DNA of 64,000 bases from Allobacillus halotolerans (GTDB lineage: Bacteria; Bacillota; Bacilli; Bacillales; Alkalibacillaceae). The notes beneath the pieces were generated by a model. The model saw only the letters and a program-made list of their open reading frames with translations, had not been told where the DNA came from and did no database searches. Below, piece by piece: positions 51,216-59,647 of the stretch. The translations under genes were made by a program, and so were the position numbers. Within the stretch, counting starts at the first letter, position 1; each line of letters begins with the position of its first letter. The stretch is taken from NCBI RefSeq assembly GCF_028743495.1, contig NZ_CP117968.1. One strand, 5' to 3'.

Positions 51216-52205
51216 ATGGAAGTCATCAAAATAGCCCCTAGAGGTTATTGTTATGGTGTGGTTGACGCAATGGTCATCGCAAGTAATGCCGCAAAGGATC
51301 CAAACCTACCTCGGCCAATTTACATTCTTGGGATGATTGTTCATAACAGCCACGTCACTAACGCTTTCAAGGATGAAGGAATTATTACGTTAGATCAACG
51401 TGGAAAGTCACGTTTAGAATTATTAAAAGACATCAATGAAGGAACAGTTGTTTTCACTGCTCACGGTGTATCACCAGAAGTGAAGAAAGTCGCTGAAGAT
51501 AAAGGTTTGACTGTTCTTGATGCAACGTGTCCAGATGTAACTCGAACCCATGATTTAATTCGTGACAAAGTAGCTGAAGGATATGAAATTGTATATATAG
51601 GTAAAAAAGGTCACCCAGAGCCTGAAGGTGCTGTTGGCGTCGCACCAGATCATGTTCATTTAATTCAAACGGAAGATGATGTCGATAACCTAACCATCGA
51701 TCCTAGTTCGAAAATTGTCGTCACCAACCAAACGACAATGAGTCAGTGGGATGTACATGACATTATGCTTCTCGTACAAGAAAAATATCCACAAACAGAA
51801 TTGGTTCAAGAAATTTGTATGGCTACGCAAGTTCGTCAAGAGGCAGTTGCTGAACAAGCAAAAGATGCCGACTTAACACTAGTCGTTGGCGACCCAATGA
51901 GTAACAACTCCAATCGGTTGGCACAAGTATCAAAAGAACTTGCCAATACAGAAGCATATCGAATTGCTGATGTTTCAGAAATCAAATTAGAATGGCTTGA
52001 AGGCTGCGAAAAAGTTGCCGTTACAGCTGGTGCTTCAACACCTACTCCGATTGCCAAAGAGGTCATCAAATTCATCGAGAATTATGATGAAAACGATGAA
52101 TCGACTTGGTCAAGAGAAAGCCTTGTAACGAGCACAAAGATTCTTCCAAAAGTGAAGCCTAATAAAAAGCCAGCCAAAAAGAATCGTGCAACAATCAAAA
52201 AATAA
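51216..52205 (+). CDS. ispH: 4-hydroxy-3-methylbut-2-enyl diphosphate reductase
   Basis: A 329-residue Fe-S enzyme making IPP and DMAPP from HMBPP, the last MEP step. The cluster cysteines are in RGYCYGVVDA, TCPDVTRTH and EICMATQVRQ. The catalytic Glu region and MSNNSNRL and GASTPTP phosphate-binding segments are present. ATG at 51216 is chosen because AGGAGG ends ten bases before; a six-codon upstream extension would swallow it. The C-terminus is a Lys-rich tail typical of Bacillus IspH. A terminator follows. Confidence 0.96.
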   Translation: MEVIKIAPRGYCYGVVDAMVIASNAAKDPNLPRPIYILGMIVHNSHVTNAFKDEGIITLDQRGKSRLELLKDINEGTVVFTAHGVSPEVKKVAEDKGLTVLDATCPDVTRTHDLIRDKVAEGYEIVYIGKKGHPEPEGAVGVAPDHVHLIQTEDDVDNLTIDPSSKIVVTNQTTMSQWDVHDIMLLVQEKYPQTELVQEICMATQVRQEAVAEQAKDADLTLVVGDPMSNNSNRLAQVSKELANTEAYRIADVSEIKLEWLEGCEKVAVTAGASTPTPIAKEVIKFIENYDENDESTWSRESLVTSTKILPKVKPNKKPAKKNRATIKK

Positions 52206-52232
52206 AGTTCCTCACGTGAACGACTTTAATTA

Positions 52233-52286
52233 ATTTAAAGCTGTTTCTATAAGCCTCTCAGCTAGGCTTATAGAAACAGTTTTTTA
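52233..52286 (+). terminator. Terminator after ispH
   Basis: AAGCTGTTTCTATAAGCCT ... AGGCTTATAGAAACAGTTTTTTA, about 18 bp of stem with a short loop and T run. Confidence 0.9.
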
Positions 52287-52499
52287 CTTTCATTCGTGAA
52301 AAAGTCTCCATCATTCAATAGCTTGTCTCACCTTAAGATATCTCTCCCCCACTCTTCAATCAAATAAACAACCAGATCAATTACGATCACTCACCTTGTG
52401 CTTTTTCCTCAAATTTGTTTACCAATATATAGAATGTACTAAACAGGGATGAATGCGATATGAATTCAAATAGTGTAGTATAAAATACACAGGCGGTAT

Positions 52500-52675
52500 A
52501 TGATGAGCTTTTATCAATCAAACAAGTATGAGATTGAATCACTTCATCTACTTTTTCAAATAATAGGGAAAAGTAAACTTGATATGCTGCACAAGAACCA
52601 CAATGGAAGCATGTTTATCTGAGTATTACTCCATGCGGATTCTCTACTAGTCTACTAAATTATCTTAAGAAGTAA
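52500..52675 (+). pseudogene. Frameshifted remnant of a DUF5996-like gene
   Basis: From the ATG at 52503 the frame gives MSFYQSNKYEIESLHLLFQI then IGKSKLDM; a shift at about 52583-52588 continues as AAQEPQWKHVYLSITPCGFS then TSLLNYLKK and a stop at 52673. The joined pieces recall the N-terminus of DUF5996 proteins (LHL.tQiiGK ... W.hv.L.vt..Gf.T). The rest of the family domain is absent, so this is a short broken relic. AGGCGG precedes the start. The remaining 52287-52499 and 52676-52800 hold no gene. Confidence 0.5.
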
Positions 52676-52817
52676 GTTATTTCAGTATGAAATGACTGAG
52701 TACTTGTTTGTCTAGAAATTTTTGACTCAGTCCTGTATTATCAACCTATAAAGTTTTTGTTTGAATCAGTTAATATTTATAAATGACTTATCAAAAAATT
52801 ACACATCGGAGGTTTGT

Positions 52818-53771
52818 ATGAAGAAAAATACGTTATTATTCATTGCAACAAGTCTTATTTTTATACTGTTAACTGCTTGCAACTCTTCTAAAGATGAAAC
52901 GAGCGAAGAAACAGTTAATCCTGACGATCCAATTGTGTTAGGTTCATTTGTTGATACAGAAGGTGGAATCTTAGGCAATATGGTTCTTTTAATCCTTGAA
53001 GAAAATGGTTACAACATAACAGATAAGGTGCAGTTTGGAACTCCTGATGTGCATAGGAACGCACTTTTACAGGATGAATTAGATATCGGAATCGACTATA
53101 CAGGAAACGGACAATATTATGCTGAAAATGTCGATGAAGAAGTATGGAGAGACGCATCAGAAGGCTATGAGACCATAAAGAAATATGACGAAGAAAACAA
53201 TGAATTAATATGGTTGGCTCCTGCTGATGCGAATAACACAGAAATGTTAGCCGTGAAAAAAGAGTTTGCAGAAAAAAATGGCTTAGAAACTTTGGATGAT
53301 TTTGCAGACTATGTCAATGATGGCGGCGAAGTGACTTTAATTACGAGTCAGCTTTTCGCTGAGAAAGAACTCGGATTGCTCGGTATGGAAGAAGAATACG
53401 GTTTCAACTTAGATTCAGATCAAATCATCATGCTTCCACACGGGAACACAGCTGAGATGATCAGTGCACTTGTTCAAGGAACAGATGATGTGAATGTATC
53501 ACTTGTATATGGTACAGATGGATCGCTCCCTGACTTAAACTTAGTTGTTTTAGAAGACCCACTTTCTATTCCGCCTGTATTTGAACCGTCTGTCGTTGTC
53601 AGAGCAGAAGTATTAGAAAAATATCCTGACATTCAAAAAATCGTTGAAGATGTATTTGCGACAATTAATTTAGAGAACTTACAACATATGAATAAAGACG
53701 TTATCGTAGACGGACTATCACCAAAAGATGTCGCTAGAGACTACTTAACAGAAGAAGGATTTTTAGACTAA
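52818..53771 (+). CDS. Osmoprotectant ABC transporter, substrate-binding lipoprotein
   Basis: A 317-residue lipoprotein. The signal peptide MKKNTLLFIATSLIFILLTA is followed by the lipobox Cys (LLTAC). The mature part is an OpuAC/OsmX-type binding protein with FVDTEGGILGNMVLLILEENGY and LDIGIDYTGNG. It should deliver glycine betaine-like or related quaternary amines. The start at 52818 has CGGAGG six bases ahead. The protein is strongly acidic. First gene of a four-gene unit ordered binding protein - permease - ATPase - permease, as in OsmU/YehZYXW rather than OpuC. Confidence 0.9.
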   Translation: MKKNTLLFIATSLIFILLTACNSSKDETSEETVNPDDPIVLGSFVDTEGGILGNMVLLILEENGYNITDKVQFGTPDVHRNALLQDELDIGIDYTGNGQYYAENVDEEVWRDASEGYETIKKYDEENNELIWLAPADANNTEMLAVKKEFAEKNGLETLDDFADYVNDGGEVTLITSQLFAEKELGLLGMEEEYGFNLDSDQIIMLPHGNTAEMISALVQGTDDVNVSLVYGTDGSLPDLNLVVLEDPLSIPPVFEPSVVVRAEVLEKYPDIQKIVEDVFATINLENLQHMNKDVIVDGLSPKDVARDYLTEEGFLD

Positions 53772-53795
53772 ATACAGTCAAAAGGTGTTGGATGA

Positions 53796-54947
53796 ATGAT
53801 TACAGTTAAAGATAAAACATTGCTGCTGCTATCCTCTATAGGAGCAGCAGCATTTGTTTTTTTGAATCTCATAAAACATAAACCAAATCGAATTTTACCT
53901 GGAGAACCGTATTCAAGCTTCGATATTTTCGGAAATATAGGTATAACACTCTTTCTTGTATGGGGTGTATTCATAGTTATCTCTTTTGTTGAACTAAAGC
54001 ATAAAAACCAAATCATCTTTATATTAACAACAGGTTTATTGATCTCTTTATTTTGGTTATTACTTTCCAATGTTGAAGCGTTGATTGATGGGGAATCTTC
54101 CGCGCGTATAAGTTTCTCGGCAGGTTTTTATGTGCAAATATTTTGTATCTATATGCTTTATTCAACTTATACGGAACGGATTAAAGATCATACATATATT
54201 AAATGGATTGGATTATTGAGTATTGTGGGTGTTTTCTATTACTTTACGAATACGGATGCATTCTCACACCTTTCATTAGTAAAAGAATATGCAATTAAAA
54301 AAGAGCAATTTTATGATCACCTAAGAATTCATGCACTTCTTACATTTGCTTCGGTCATTACTGGTGCAATTATTGCGATTCCTCTAGGAATTTTAGCGTA
54401 TTCTAGAAAAAAATTAGAAGATAAAATTATGGTTCCATTGAGTATTATCGAGACGATTCCAACGTTTGCTCTTTTCGGTGTGTTGCTAGTTCCACTCGCA
54501 GGGTTAGGAAATCTGCCTTTTTTTGAACAAATAGGAGTAAGTGGCATAGGATGGGCCCCTGCTTATGTTGCTCTAACACTATACACTTTGCTTCCTATTG
54601 GTAGAAATACGTTAACCGGCTTTCATTCTGTTGATCGAAACGTTATTGAAGCCGCAGCGGGTATGGGAATGAGCAACAGACAAATTTTACAAAAGATTGA
54701 GCTCCCATTAGCGTTTCCGGTCATTTTCACAGGTATACGCATAGCTTTTATACAAACAATTGGAGGAGCTGTGCTCGCTGGACTAGTCGGCGGCGGTGGA
54801 TTGGGAACATTTGTATTTCTCGGTCTTGGTGAAGCTTCACCTGACTTGATTTTGTTAGGAGTGCTTCCAATCGTATTTTTCACCATCCTGCTGGACTATA
54901 TTTTACGAACCATCGAAAAGATAATCGGGGGTATGATCTATGATTAA
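53796..54947 (+). CDS. Osmoprotectant ABC transporter permease with N-terminal membrane extension
   Basis: A 383-residue permease. Residues 1-165 hold about five extra membrane helices; 175-380 is a MetI-type domain with the EAA loop EAAAGMGMSNRQILQKIELPLAFP, where the ATPase docks. The layout is that of YehY/OsmW. Its stop overlaps the ATPase ATG by 8 bases. It forms the channel with the permease at 55856. Confidence 0.88.
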   Translation: MITVKDKTLLLLSSIGAAAFVFLNLIKHKPNRILPGEPYSSFDIFGNIGITLFLVWGVFIVISFVELKHKNQIIFILTTGLLISLFWLLLSNVEALIDGESSARISFSAGFYVQIFCIYMLYSTYTERIKDHTYIKWIGLLSIVGVFYYFTNTDAFSHLSLVKEYAIKKEQFYDHLRIHALLTFASVITGAIIAIPLGILAYSRKKLEDKIMVPLSIIETIPTFALFGVLLVPLAGLGNLPFFEQIGVSGIGWAPAYVALTLYTLLPIGRNTLTGFHSVDRNVIEAAAGMGMSNRQILQKIELPLAFPVIFTGIRIAFIQTIGGAVLAGLVGGGGLGTFVFLGLGEASPDLILLGVLPIVFFTILLDYILRTIEKIIGGMIYD

Positions 54948-55869
54948 CATCGAACATGTAACAAAAAAATATGGTGATTTTATTGCCGTGAATGACCTCT
55001 CACTAACCGTCGAATCCTCTGAATTCTTAGTCATACTCGGACCGTCCGGTTGCGGAAAATCAACTCTATTAAGGCTGATCAATAAAATGATCGAAAGAAA
55101 TGATGGAGTTGTCATGATCAATGGTGAAAATATCGATGACTTAAAAGGTGTGGAATTAAGAAAAACGATTGGATACGTTATTCAAAATATTGGATTGTTT
55201 CCGCATATGAACGTCCATAAAAACATTGCAACAGTGCCCCGTTTGTTGAAGTGGAAAGAAGATACAATTGACCAACGAGTCGCTGACATGCTTACTTTAG
55301 TCGGCTTGGAGCCTTCGACTTATAAAGATAAAAAGCCTGCACAATTATCAGGCGGAGAGGCCCAACGTATTGGAGTTGCACGAGCGATGGCATCAGACCC
55401 TGCTATTCTTCTAATGGACGAACCATTTGGAGCGGTAGATCCGATCAATCGGTTAAGATTACAAAAAGAATTTAGAAAGATTCAACGAAAACTTAAAAAA
55501 ACCGTTGTCTTTGTTACTCATGATACAGATGAGGCACTGCTTCTTGCAGACCGTATTTGTATCATGAATAAAGGAGAAATTGTTCAAGTTGATTCACCAG
55601 AAAACATCGTTCTTCACCCTAAAAATGATTTCGTAAAAGACTTCTTTAAAGAAGAAGGCATTTTGACCATTTTGTCACGAAAACCTGCAGTGGATTATGC
55701 AGAACCGATCGAGGTAGATGAAAATCCACTACATAAAGATGCGACGATGAGAGATGTACTATTAAAAATGTTAACGACTGGACAAGATCGTGTATCTCTT
55801 AGTAACGGCAGTATTTCTTGGGATGCTTTATTACAAATCGCTGGAAGTGATGTTCATGAAAGTGAATAA
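54940..55869 (+). CDS. Osmoprotectant ABC transporter ATPase
   Basis: A 309-residue ABC ATPase. Walker A is GPSGCGKST, the Q loop is VIQNIGLFPHMN, the signature LSGGEAQR, Walker B ILLMDEPFGAVDP, and the switch His is in VTHDTDEAL. The C-terminal about 70 residues are shorter than the CBS-pair tail of OpuCA. It overlaps the second permease start by about 14 bases. It energises uptake of compatible solutes. Confidence 0.92.
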   Translation: MINIEHVTKKYGDFIAVNDLSLTVESSEFLVILGPSGCGKSTLLRLINKMIERNDGVVMINGENIDDLKGVELRKTIGYVIQNIGLFPHMNVHKNIATVPRLLKWKEDTIDQRVADMLTLVGLEPSTYKDKKPAQLSGGEAQRIGVARAMASDPAILLMDEPFGAVDPINRLRLQKEFRKIQRKLKKTVVFVTHDTDEALLLADRICIMNKGEIVQVDSPENIVLHPKNDFVKDFFKEEGILTILSRKPAVDYAEPIEVDENPLHKDATMRDVLLKMLTTGQDRVSLSNGSISWDALLQIAGSDVHESE

Positions 55870-56590
55870 AAAAGGCCTTATTGTTGCAGCGTTTCTCACG
55901 ATAGTCTTAGCCGTTATAGTGATTTACTCGAAGGGATTTGAACAGGTTCTCTACAGATTTTTCAGCTCGAAAAACGAAGAAGGATCCCGAACACTACTAG
56001 CTGTTTATTTTTTTGAACATCTGTGGATGGTTTTATTATCAAGCTTGATTGCAATTGTACTTGGAACGTCGATCGGTATTTTTATTACGACTAGTTACGG
56101 CCGTGAATTTAAGGAACTCTTATTAAAAACAGTCAACTTAGGTCAGGCCTTTCCATCCCCTGCTCTACTCGCTCTTGCAGTTCCTATTTTAGGCTATGGA
56201 ATTAAAGGTGCACTTATCGCACTTGTCATTTATATATTAATGCCGATTGTGTACAACGTTGTCATTGGGATTGAAGAAGTACCGAAAGATATCGTGGATG
56301 CCGCAAAAGGTATGGGGATGTCTGAGGTAGAAGTCTATAGAAAAGTAAAGATTCCATTAGCTCTAAATGTCATTTTAGGTGGAATCCGTACAGCTCTTGT
56401 AATAAACATTAGCGCGACAACGTTAGCAGCTACTGTTGGGGCTGGTGGTCTAGGTGTATTAGTCGTGAACGGAGTAAAAACTTTCGATATGGTCTTAATT
56501 TTGGAAGGAGTTATTCCAGTAACGTTACTTGCAATTATTGTAGAACTGTTATTAAAAACGCTGCAACAAAGGCTAATTTGGAATGCATAA
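55856..56590 (+). CDS. Osmoprotectant ABC transporter permease (second)
   Basis: A 244-residue permease with six predicted membrane helices. The EAA loop is DAAKGMGMSEVEVYRKVKIPLALN. It corresponds to YehW/OsmY-type permeases and pairs with the extended permease upstream. The ATG at 55856 (or one two codons earlier) lies inside the ATPase end. Last gene of the unit; a terminator follows. Confidence 0.9.
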   Translation: MKVNKKGLIVAAFLTIVLAVIVIYSKGFEQVLYRFFSSKNEEGSRTLLAVYFFEHLWMVLLSSLIAIVLGTSIGIFITTSYGREFKELLLKTVNLGQAFPSPALLALAVPILGYGIKGALIALVIYILMPIVYNVVIGIEEVPKDIVDAAKGMGMSEVEVYRKVKIPLALNVILGGIRTALVINISATTLAATVGAGGLGVLVVNGVKTFDMVLILEGVIPVTLLAIIVELLLKTLQQRLIWNA

Positions 56591-56667
56591 GTACTATTAG
56601 ATTGGTGGAAAAAGAGGAATTAAAAAATCTCTCAGTCAAAGACTTTACAAGTTCATATAATTTCAAA

Positions 56668-56712
56668 ATGACGTGGAGCTCATCGACTAAGATCGCCTCC
56701 ACGTCTTTTATA
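56668..56712. terminator. Terminator after the osmoprotectant operon
   Basis: GACGTGGA(GG) ... TCCACGTC, an 8-10 bp stem with a long loop holding GATC/GATC-type pairing, then TTTTATAATTT. It may also end the convergent GuaA-like gene. Confidence 0.7.
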
Positions 56713-56763
56713 ATTTGGATTGGTATCTTCACTTATAGGCATTCCAACAACATATGATGACTT

Positions 56764-58281
56764 TTATAAGTTCGGGCTTTCAGAAACGGCTTTTTGTGTG
56801 TCAATTGCTGGATCAACCGTTATGTCATAATATACATTTGACACTTTTGGAACTTCATTACTTATTCGTCGAGCTATTCGATCTAAAACACCATCAGGTA
56901 TTTTCGCTCGCATCATTCTTGTTGAATTTATTTTTTCGATCATTTTAACCAATATAGGGTATGACCATTTTTCGCCCTTAAAATCCCACTCAGGGTGTAA
57001 CAAAACTGTATAAAACTGTTCCAATTGGTTTTCTAAACCTGCTTGGAAAACTTCAAACTTTAAAATGGCTTCACTTTCACGTAAAACTTGGATGCGTTCT
57101 TCATTAACCTTACCTTTTATTTTACCTGCCAATCCAGTGAATGAAAGCGACTGCTTGTCCAGAATATTATCTGGAACCCTAAGGATTCTCCCGAGCTCTT
57201 CAACTTCTTGTCTGTGTAACGATTGGAGTGGCTTAAGCATGCTTAACCCTAGCATACTTGATTGATGGAATGGATTGTTTTTTTCATCTTTATCACTATA
57301 TAGTATGCTCGAAGCATACCACTTGATCGTCTTCATCTGACTAACCTCTCGTTGAACGATGTTAATCAACTGATTTTGAACGGCGAGTTCTTTTTCCTCG
57401 TTTATCTCAACTTCTTTTAAATTTTCAAAGAAAGAATCCTTTTCATCTAACGTAATAATATTCATATCAAATCTTTCTGCTAATACATTAGTTGTTTCTT
57501 CAGGTTCATTCTTTCGCAACAATCCATTATCAATGAATAGAACAACCAATTGGTCTGCAATGGCTTTATGAAGAAGTGCGGCTAAAACGATTGATTTGAC
57601 GTCTCCGTTGACGGGAAGGATGACCTCTTCTTTTCTTATCGTTTCTAGAATTTCAGCTACACTTTCATCCATATAATTTTTCATCGTCCATTGACCGGTG
57701 CATTGACATATATCATATAAAAAATTTCGTAAAAGATCATCGCCATTTTTAGTCGCTTCCATTTCGGGGTGGAATTGAATTCCATAAATATGCTCTTTCT
57801 CCGAGCTAATTGCAGCGATTGGACAACCTGGCGAATGGGCAAGAACCGAAAAACCTGCTGGTGCTTTTTTCACGCGATCGCCATGACTCATATGAACCGT
57901 GTTATAGGCAGGTAAGCCATTAAATAATTTGCTTCGGGAATCTACCTCGATTTCGACAATACCAAACTCATTTTGTTTTGTATCATCAACCATTCCACCG
58001 TAAAACTGTGTGATTACCTGCAGGCCATAACATACTCCCAACATAGGTACATTCAGATCAAATATTTTCGGATCCGGTTTTGGTGAACGGTTCGTGTAAA
58101 CACTCTCAGGGCTTGCACCAAAAATAATACCATTTGGTCTCATGCTTTTTACTTCTTCTGCAGTGATTGTCGGCGAAACGAGTTCAGAATAAACATTTAA
58201 CTCTCTGATTTTCCTTGTCATTACTTTGTTCAATGGACTTCCAAAATCAATAATAATAATTTTTTCGTTACTCGCTCTCAT
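56764..58281 (-). CDS. GMP synthetase-like protein with destroyed ATP-pyrophosphatase site
   Basis: A 505-residue, full-length relative of GuaA, collinear with the true GuaA at 60892. The amidotransferase half keeps Cys84 (GVCYGLQ), His171 and Glu173 (GIQFHPE) and MSHGD. The synthetase half has lost its ATP loop: SGGVDS is NGDVKS at residues 225-230. The SHHNVGG, PFPGPGLGIRVLGE and GDQRTYDH segments are replaced, and the C-terminal IEWE is gone. It cannot be expected to make GMP. The intact frame and a good GAGGTG ribosome binding site at ATG 58281 argue for a selected, non-canonical role, unknown at present. It is divergent from an SDR gene. Confidence 0.85.
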   Translation of the reverse strand: MRASNEKIIIIDFGSPLNKVMTRKIRELNVYSELVSPTITAEEVKSMRPNGIIFGASPESVYTNRSPKPDPKIFDLNVPMLGVCYGLQVITQFYGGMVDDTKQNEFGIVEIEVDSRSKLFNGLPAYNTVHMSHGDRVKKAPAGFSVLAHSPGCPIAAISSEKEHIYGIQFHPEMEATKNGDDLLRNFLYDICQCTGQWTMKNYMDESVAEILETIRKEEVILPVNGDVKSIVLAALLHKAIADQLVVLFIDNGLLRKNEPEETTNVLAERFDMNIITLDEKDSFFENLKEVEINEEKELAVQNQLINIVQREVSQMKTIKWYASSILYSDKDEKNNPFHQSSMLGLSMLKPLQSLHRQEVEELGRILRVPDNILDKQSLSFTGLAGKIKGKVNEERIQVLRESEAILKFEVFQAGLENQLEQFYTVLLHPEWDFKGEKWSYPILVKMIEKINSTRMMRAKIPDGVLDRIARRISNEVPKVSNVYYDITVDPAIDTQKAVSESPNL

Positions 58282-58510
58282 TCCATACACCTCATCTCTA
58301 CGTACATATAGATAGAGGTACCCGTTCTGCACATCAAATTAACTAAACGGATTTAGGATTGATCAGATTAGTCCTATGAATGGTTTTCATCATAGTTCCT
58401 TTCACGGTTACCGGTAATTTGGTTTACCAATAGCCAATTACTCAAAACACAATACTTATGAAGAAGTATTTCAAAGTTATTCAGATAAGTTCTCTTCATA
58501 AATGTTTCAT

Positions 58511-58540
58511 TTTCAATAAACCAATCGCCTATGATAGAAT
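58511..58540 (+). promoter_or_regulatory. Sigma-A-like promoter of the SDR gene at 58583
   Basis: TTTCAA (58511-58516), 18 bases, TAGAAT (58535-58540), 43 bases before the TTG start. The rest of the 58282-58582 gap holds no gene. Confidence 0.5.
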
Positions 58541-58582
58541 GAATTAACTATCATTTACAGGTTAGAAAGGATTGATTAAGTC

Positions 58583-59275
58583 TTGGTTAATAAAGTTGCT
58601 GTAATTACAGGTGCTGGAAGCGGCTTAGGCGCATCTTTAGCAAGAAAATATTCGAACGATGGATTTCATGTTTGTTTACTAGGAAGAACTGAAGATAAGT
58701 TGGAAAATACTGCGAAGACATTACCGAATGAAAGTTATTCAATTTTCTCTGTAGATGTTTCGTCTAAACAAGAGGTAGCGAATGTCTTCGCTAATATAAA
58801 AGAGAACCTTGGTTCCGTAAATGTTCTTGTTAATAATGCGGGCGTTGGTGTTTTTGATTTAGCTGAAAATATAACTGAAGATGCTATCCACCAAATGATC
58901 GACACCAACTTAAAAGGGACGATTTTCTGTACACAAGAAATACTCGCTGACATGAAAGAAAATAATAACGGCAGTATTTTAAATATCGTATCTACAGCTG
59001 GATTAGAAGGAAAAGAGACCGAGGCAGTTTACTGTGCAAGTAAATTTGGTATGCGCGGATTTCATGAAAGTCTACTCGTTGAACTAAAAGATACAGACAT
59101 TCACGTATTCGGCGCTTATATGGGCGGCATGGCTACAGAATTCTGGGACGGTATCTTAGATGAGTCAAGTACTGCAGGTCTTATGGACCCTGAAGATATC
59201 GCAGACATCATCTACCATAACGCTGCTCTCAGAAAAAATTTGAATGTAGAGCAAGTTGTTATAAAGAATCATTAA
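58583..59275 (+). CDS. Short-chain dehydrogenase/reductase
   Basis: A 230-residue classical SDR. TGAGSGLGAS is the cofactor loop, NNAGVG is intact, and the catalytic Ser (IVSTAG) and YCASK are present. It is only distantly similar to the SDR at 10194 and lacks its Asn-rich insert, so it is not a recent duplicate. TTG start behind AGAAAGGATTG. It is transcribed away from the GuaA-like gene; a link between the two is possible but unproven. The substrate is unknown. Confidence 0.88.
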   Translation: MVNKVAVITGAGSGLGASLARKYSNDGFHVCLLGRTEDKLENTAKTLPNESYSIFSVDVSSKQEVANVFANIKENLGSVNVLVNNAGVGVFDLAENITEDAIHQMIDTNLKGTIFCTQEILADMKENNNGSILNIVSTAGLEGKETEAVYCASKFGMRGFHESLLVELKDTDIHVFGAYMGGMATEFWDGILDESSTAGLMDPEDIADIIYHNAALRKNLNVEQVVIKNH

Positions 59276-59287
59276 ATGGTATTGGTA

Positions 59288-59360
59288 AAAAGAGCTAAAT
59301 CCCTCAAGATTTAGCTCTTTTTTCTACCCTCTTTACTTTTCTATATTTAGTCAAAAACCC
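59288..59360. repeat. Direct repeat copy A, including terminator of the SDR gene
   Basis: The hairpin AGCTAAATCCCTCAAGATTTAGCT (59293-59316) is followed by T-rich sequence and CTATATTTAGTCAAAAACCCA. The same layout recurs at 60707-60778 (copy B) with a 2-base length difference. Copy A acts as the SDR terminator. Between 59361 and 59640 no gene is seen. Confidence 0.8.
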
Positions 59361-59647
59361 AACTCGGCAGCTGTAATTGACAGACAGTTTTTGCTTTAGG
59401 ATTAAATATGACATTTCATTTACATATATCCTATCTCTCTCAATGAAGTAAATGAATTATATACAAGAATAACTAAGCTGAATGAGTTAAGAGAAGTAAT
59501 TTAAAAAAGTGACAATTAGGGGTATAAGAGATGGGTCTTGGATTTGCCAATTTCGTTTTTACCTATCAAGGAATTTCGCGTTTATATGATATACTAGAAT
59601 CAATTAACATATTAAAGTTGAACTAGTAATGTTTAGGAGAGATATTT

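Noticed and set aside
59400..59505. Short coding-like stretch (LNEVNELYTRITKLNELREV) before the TIR gene
   Set aside because: It has no start codon or ribosome binding site and is about 25 residues. It might be a remnant of an inserted element but cannot be supported.
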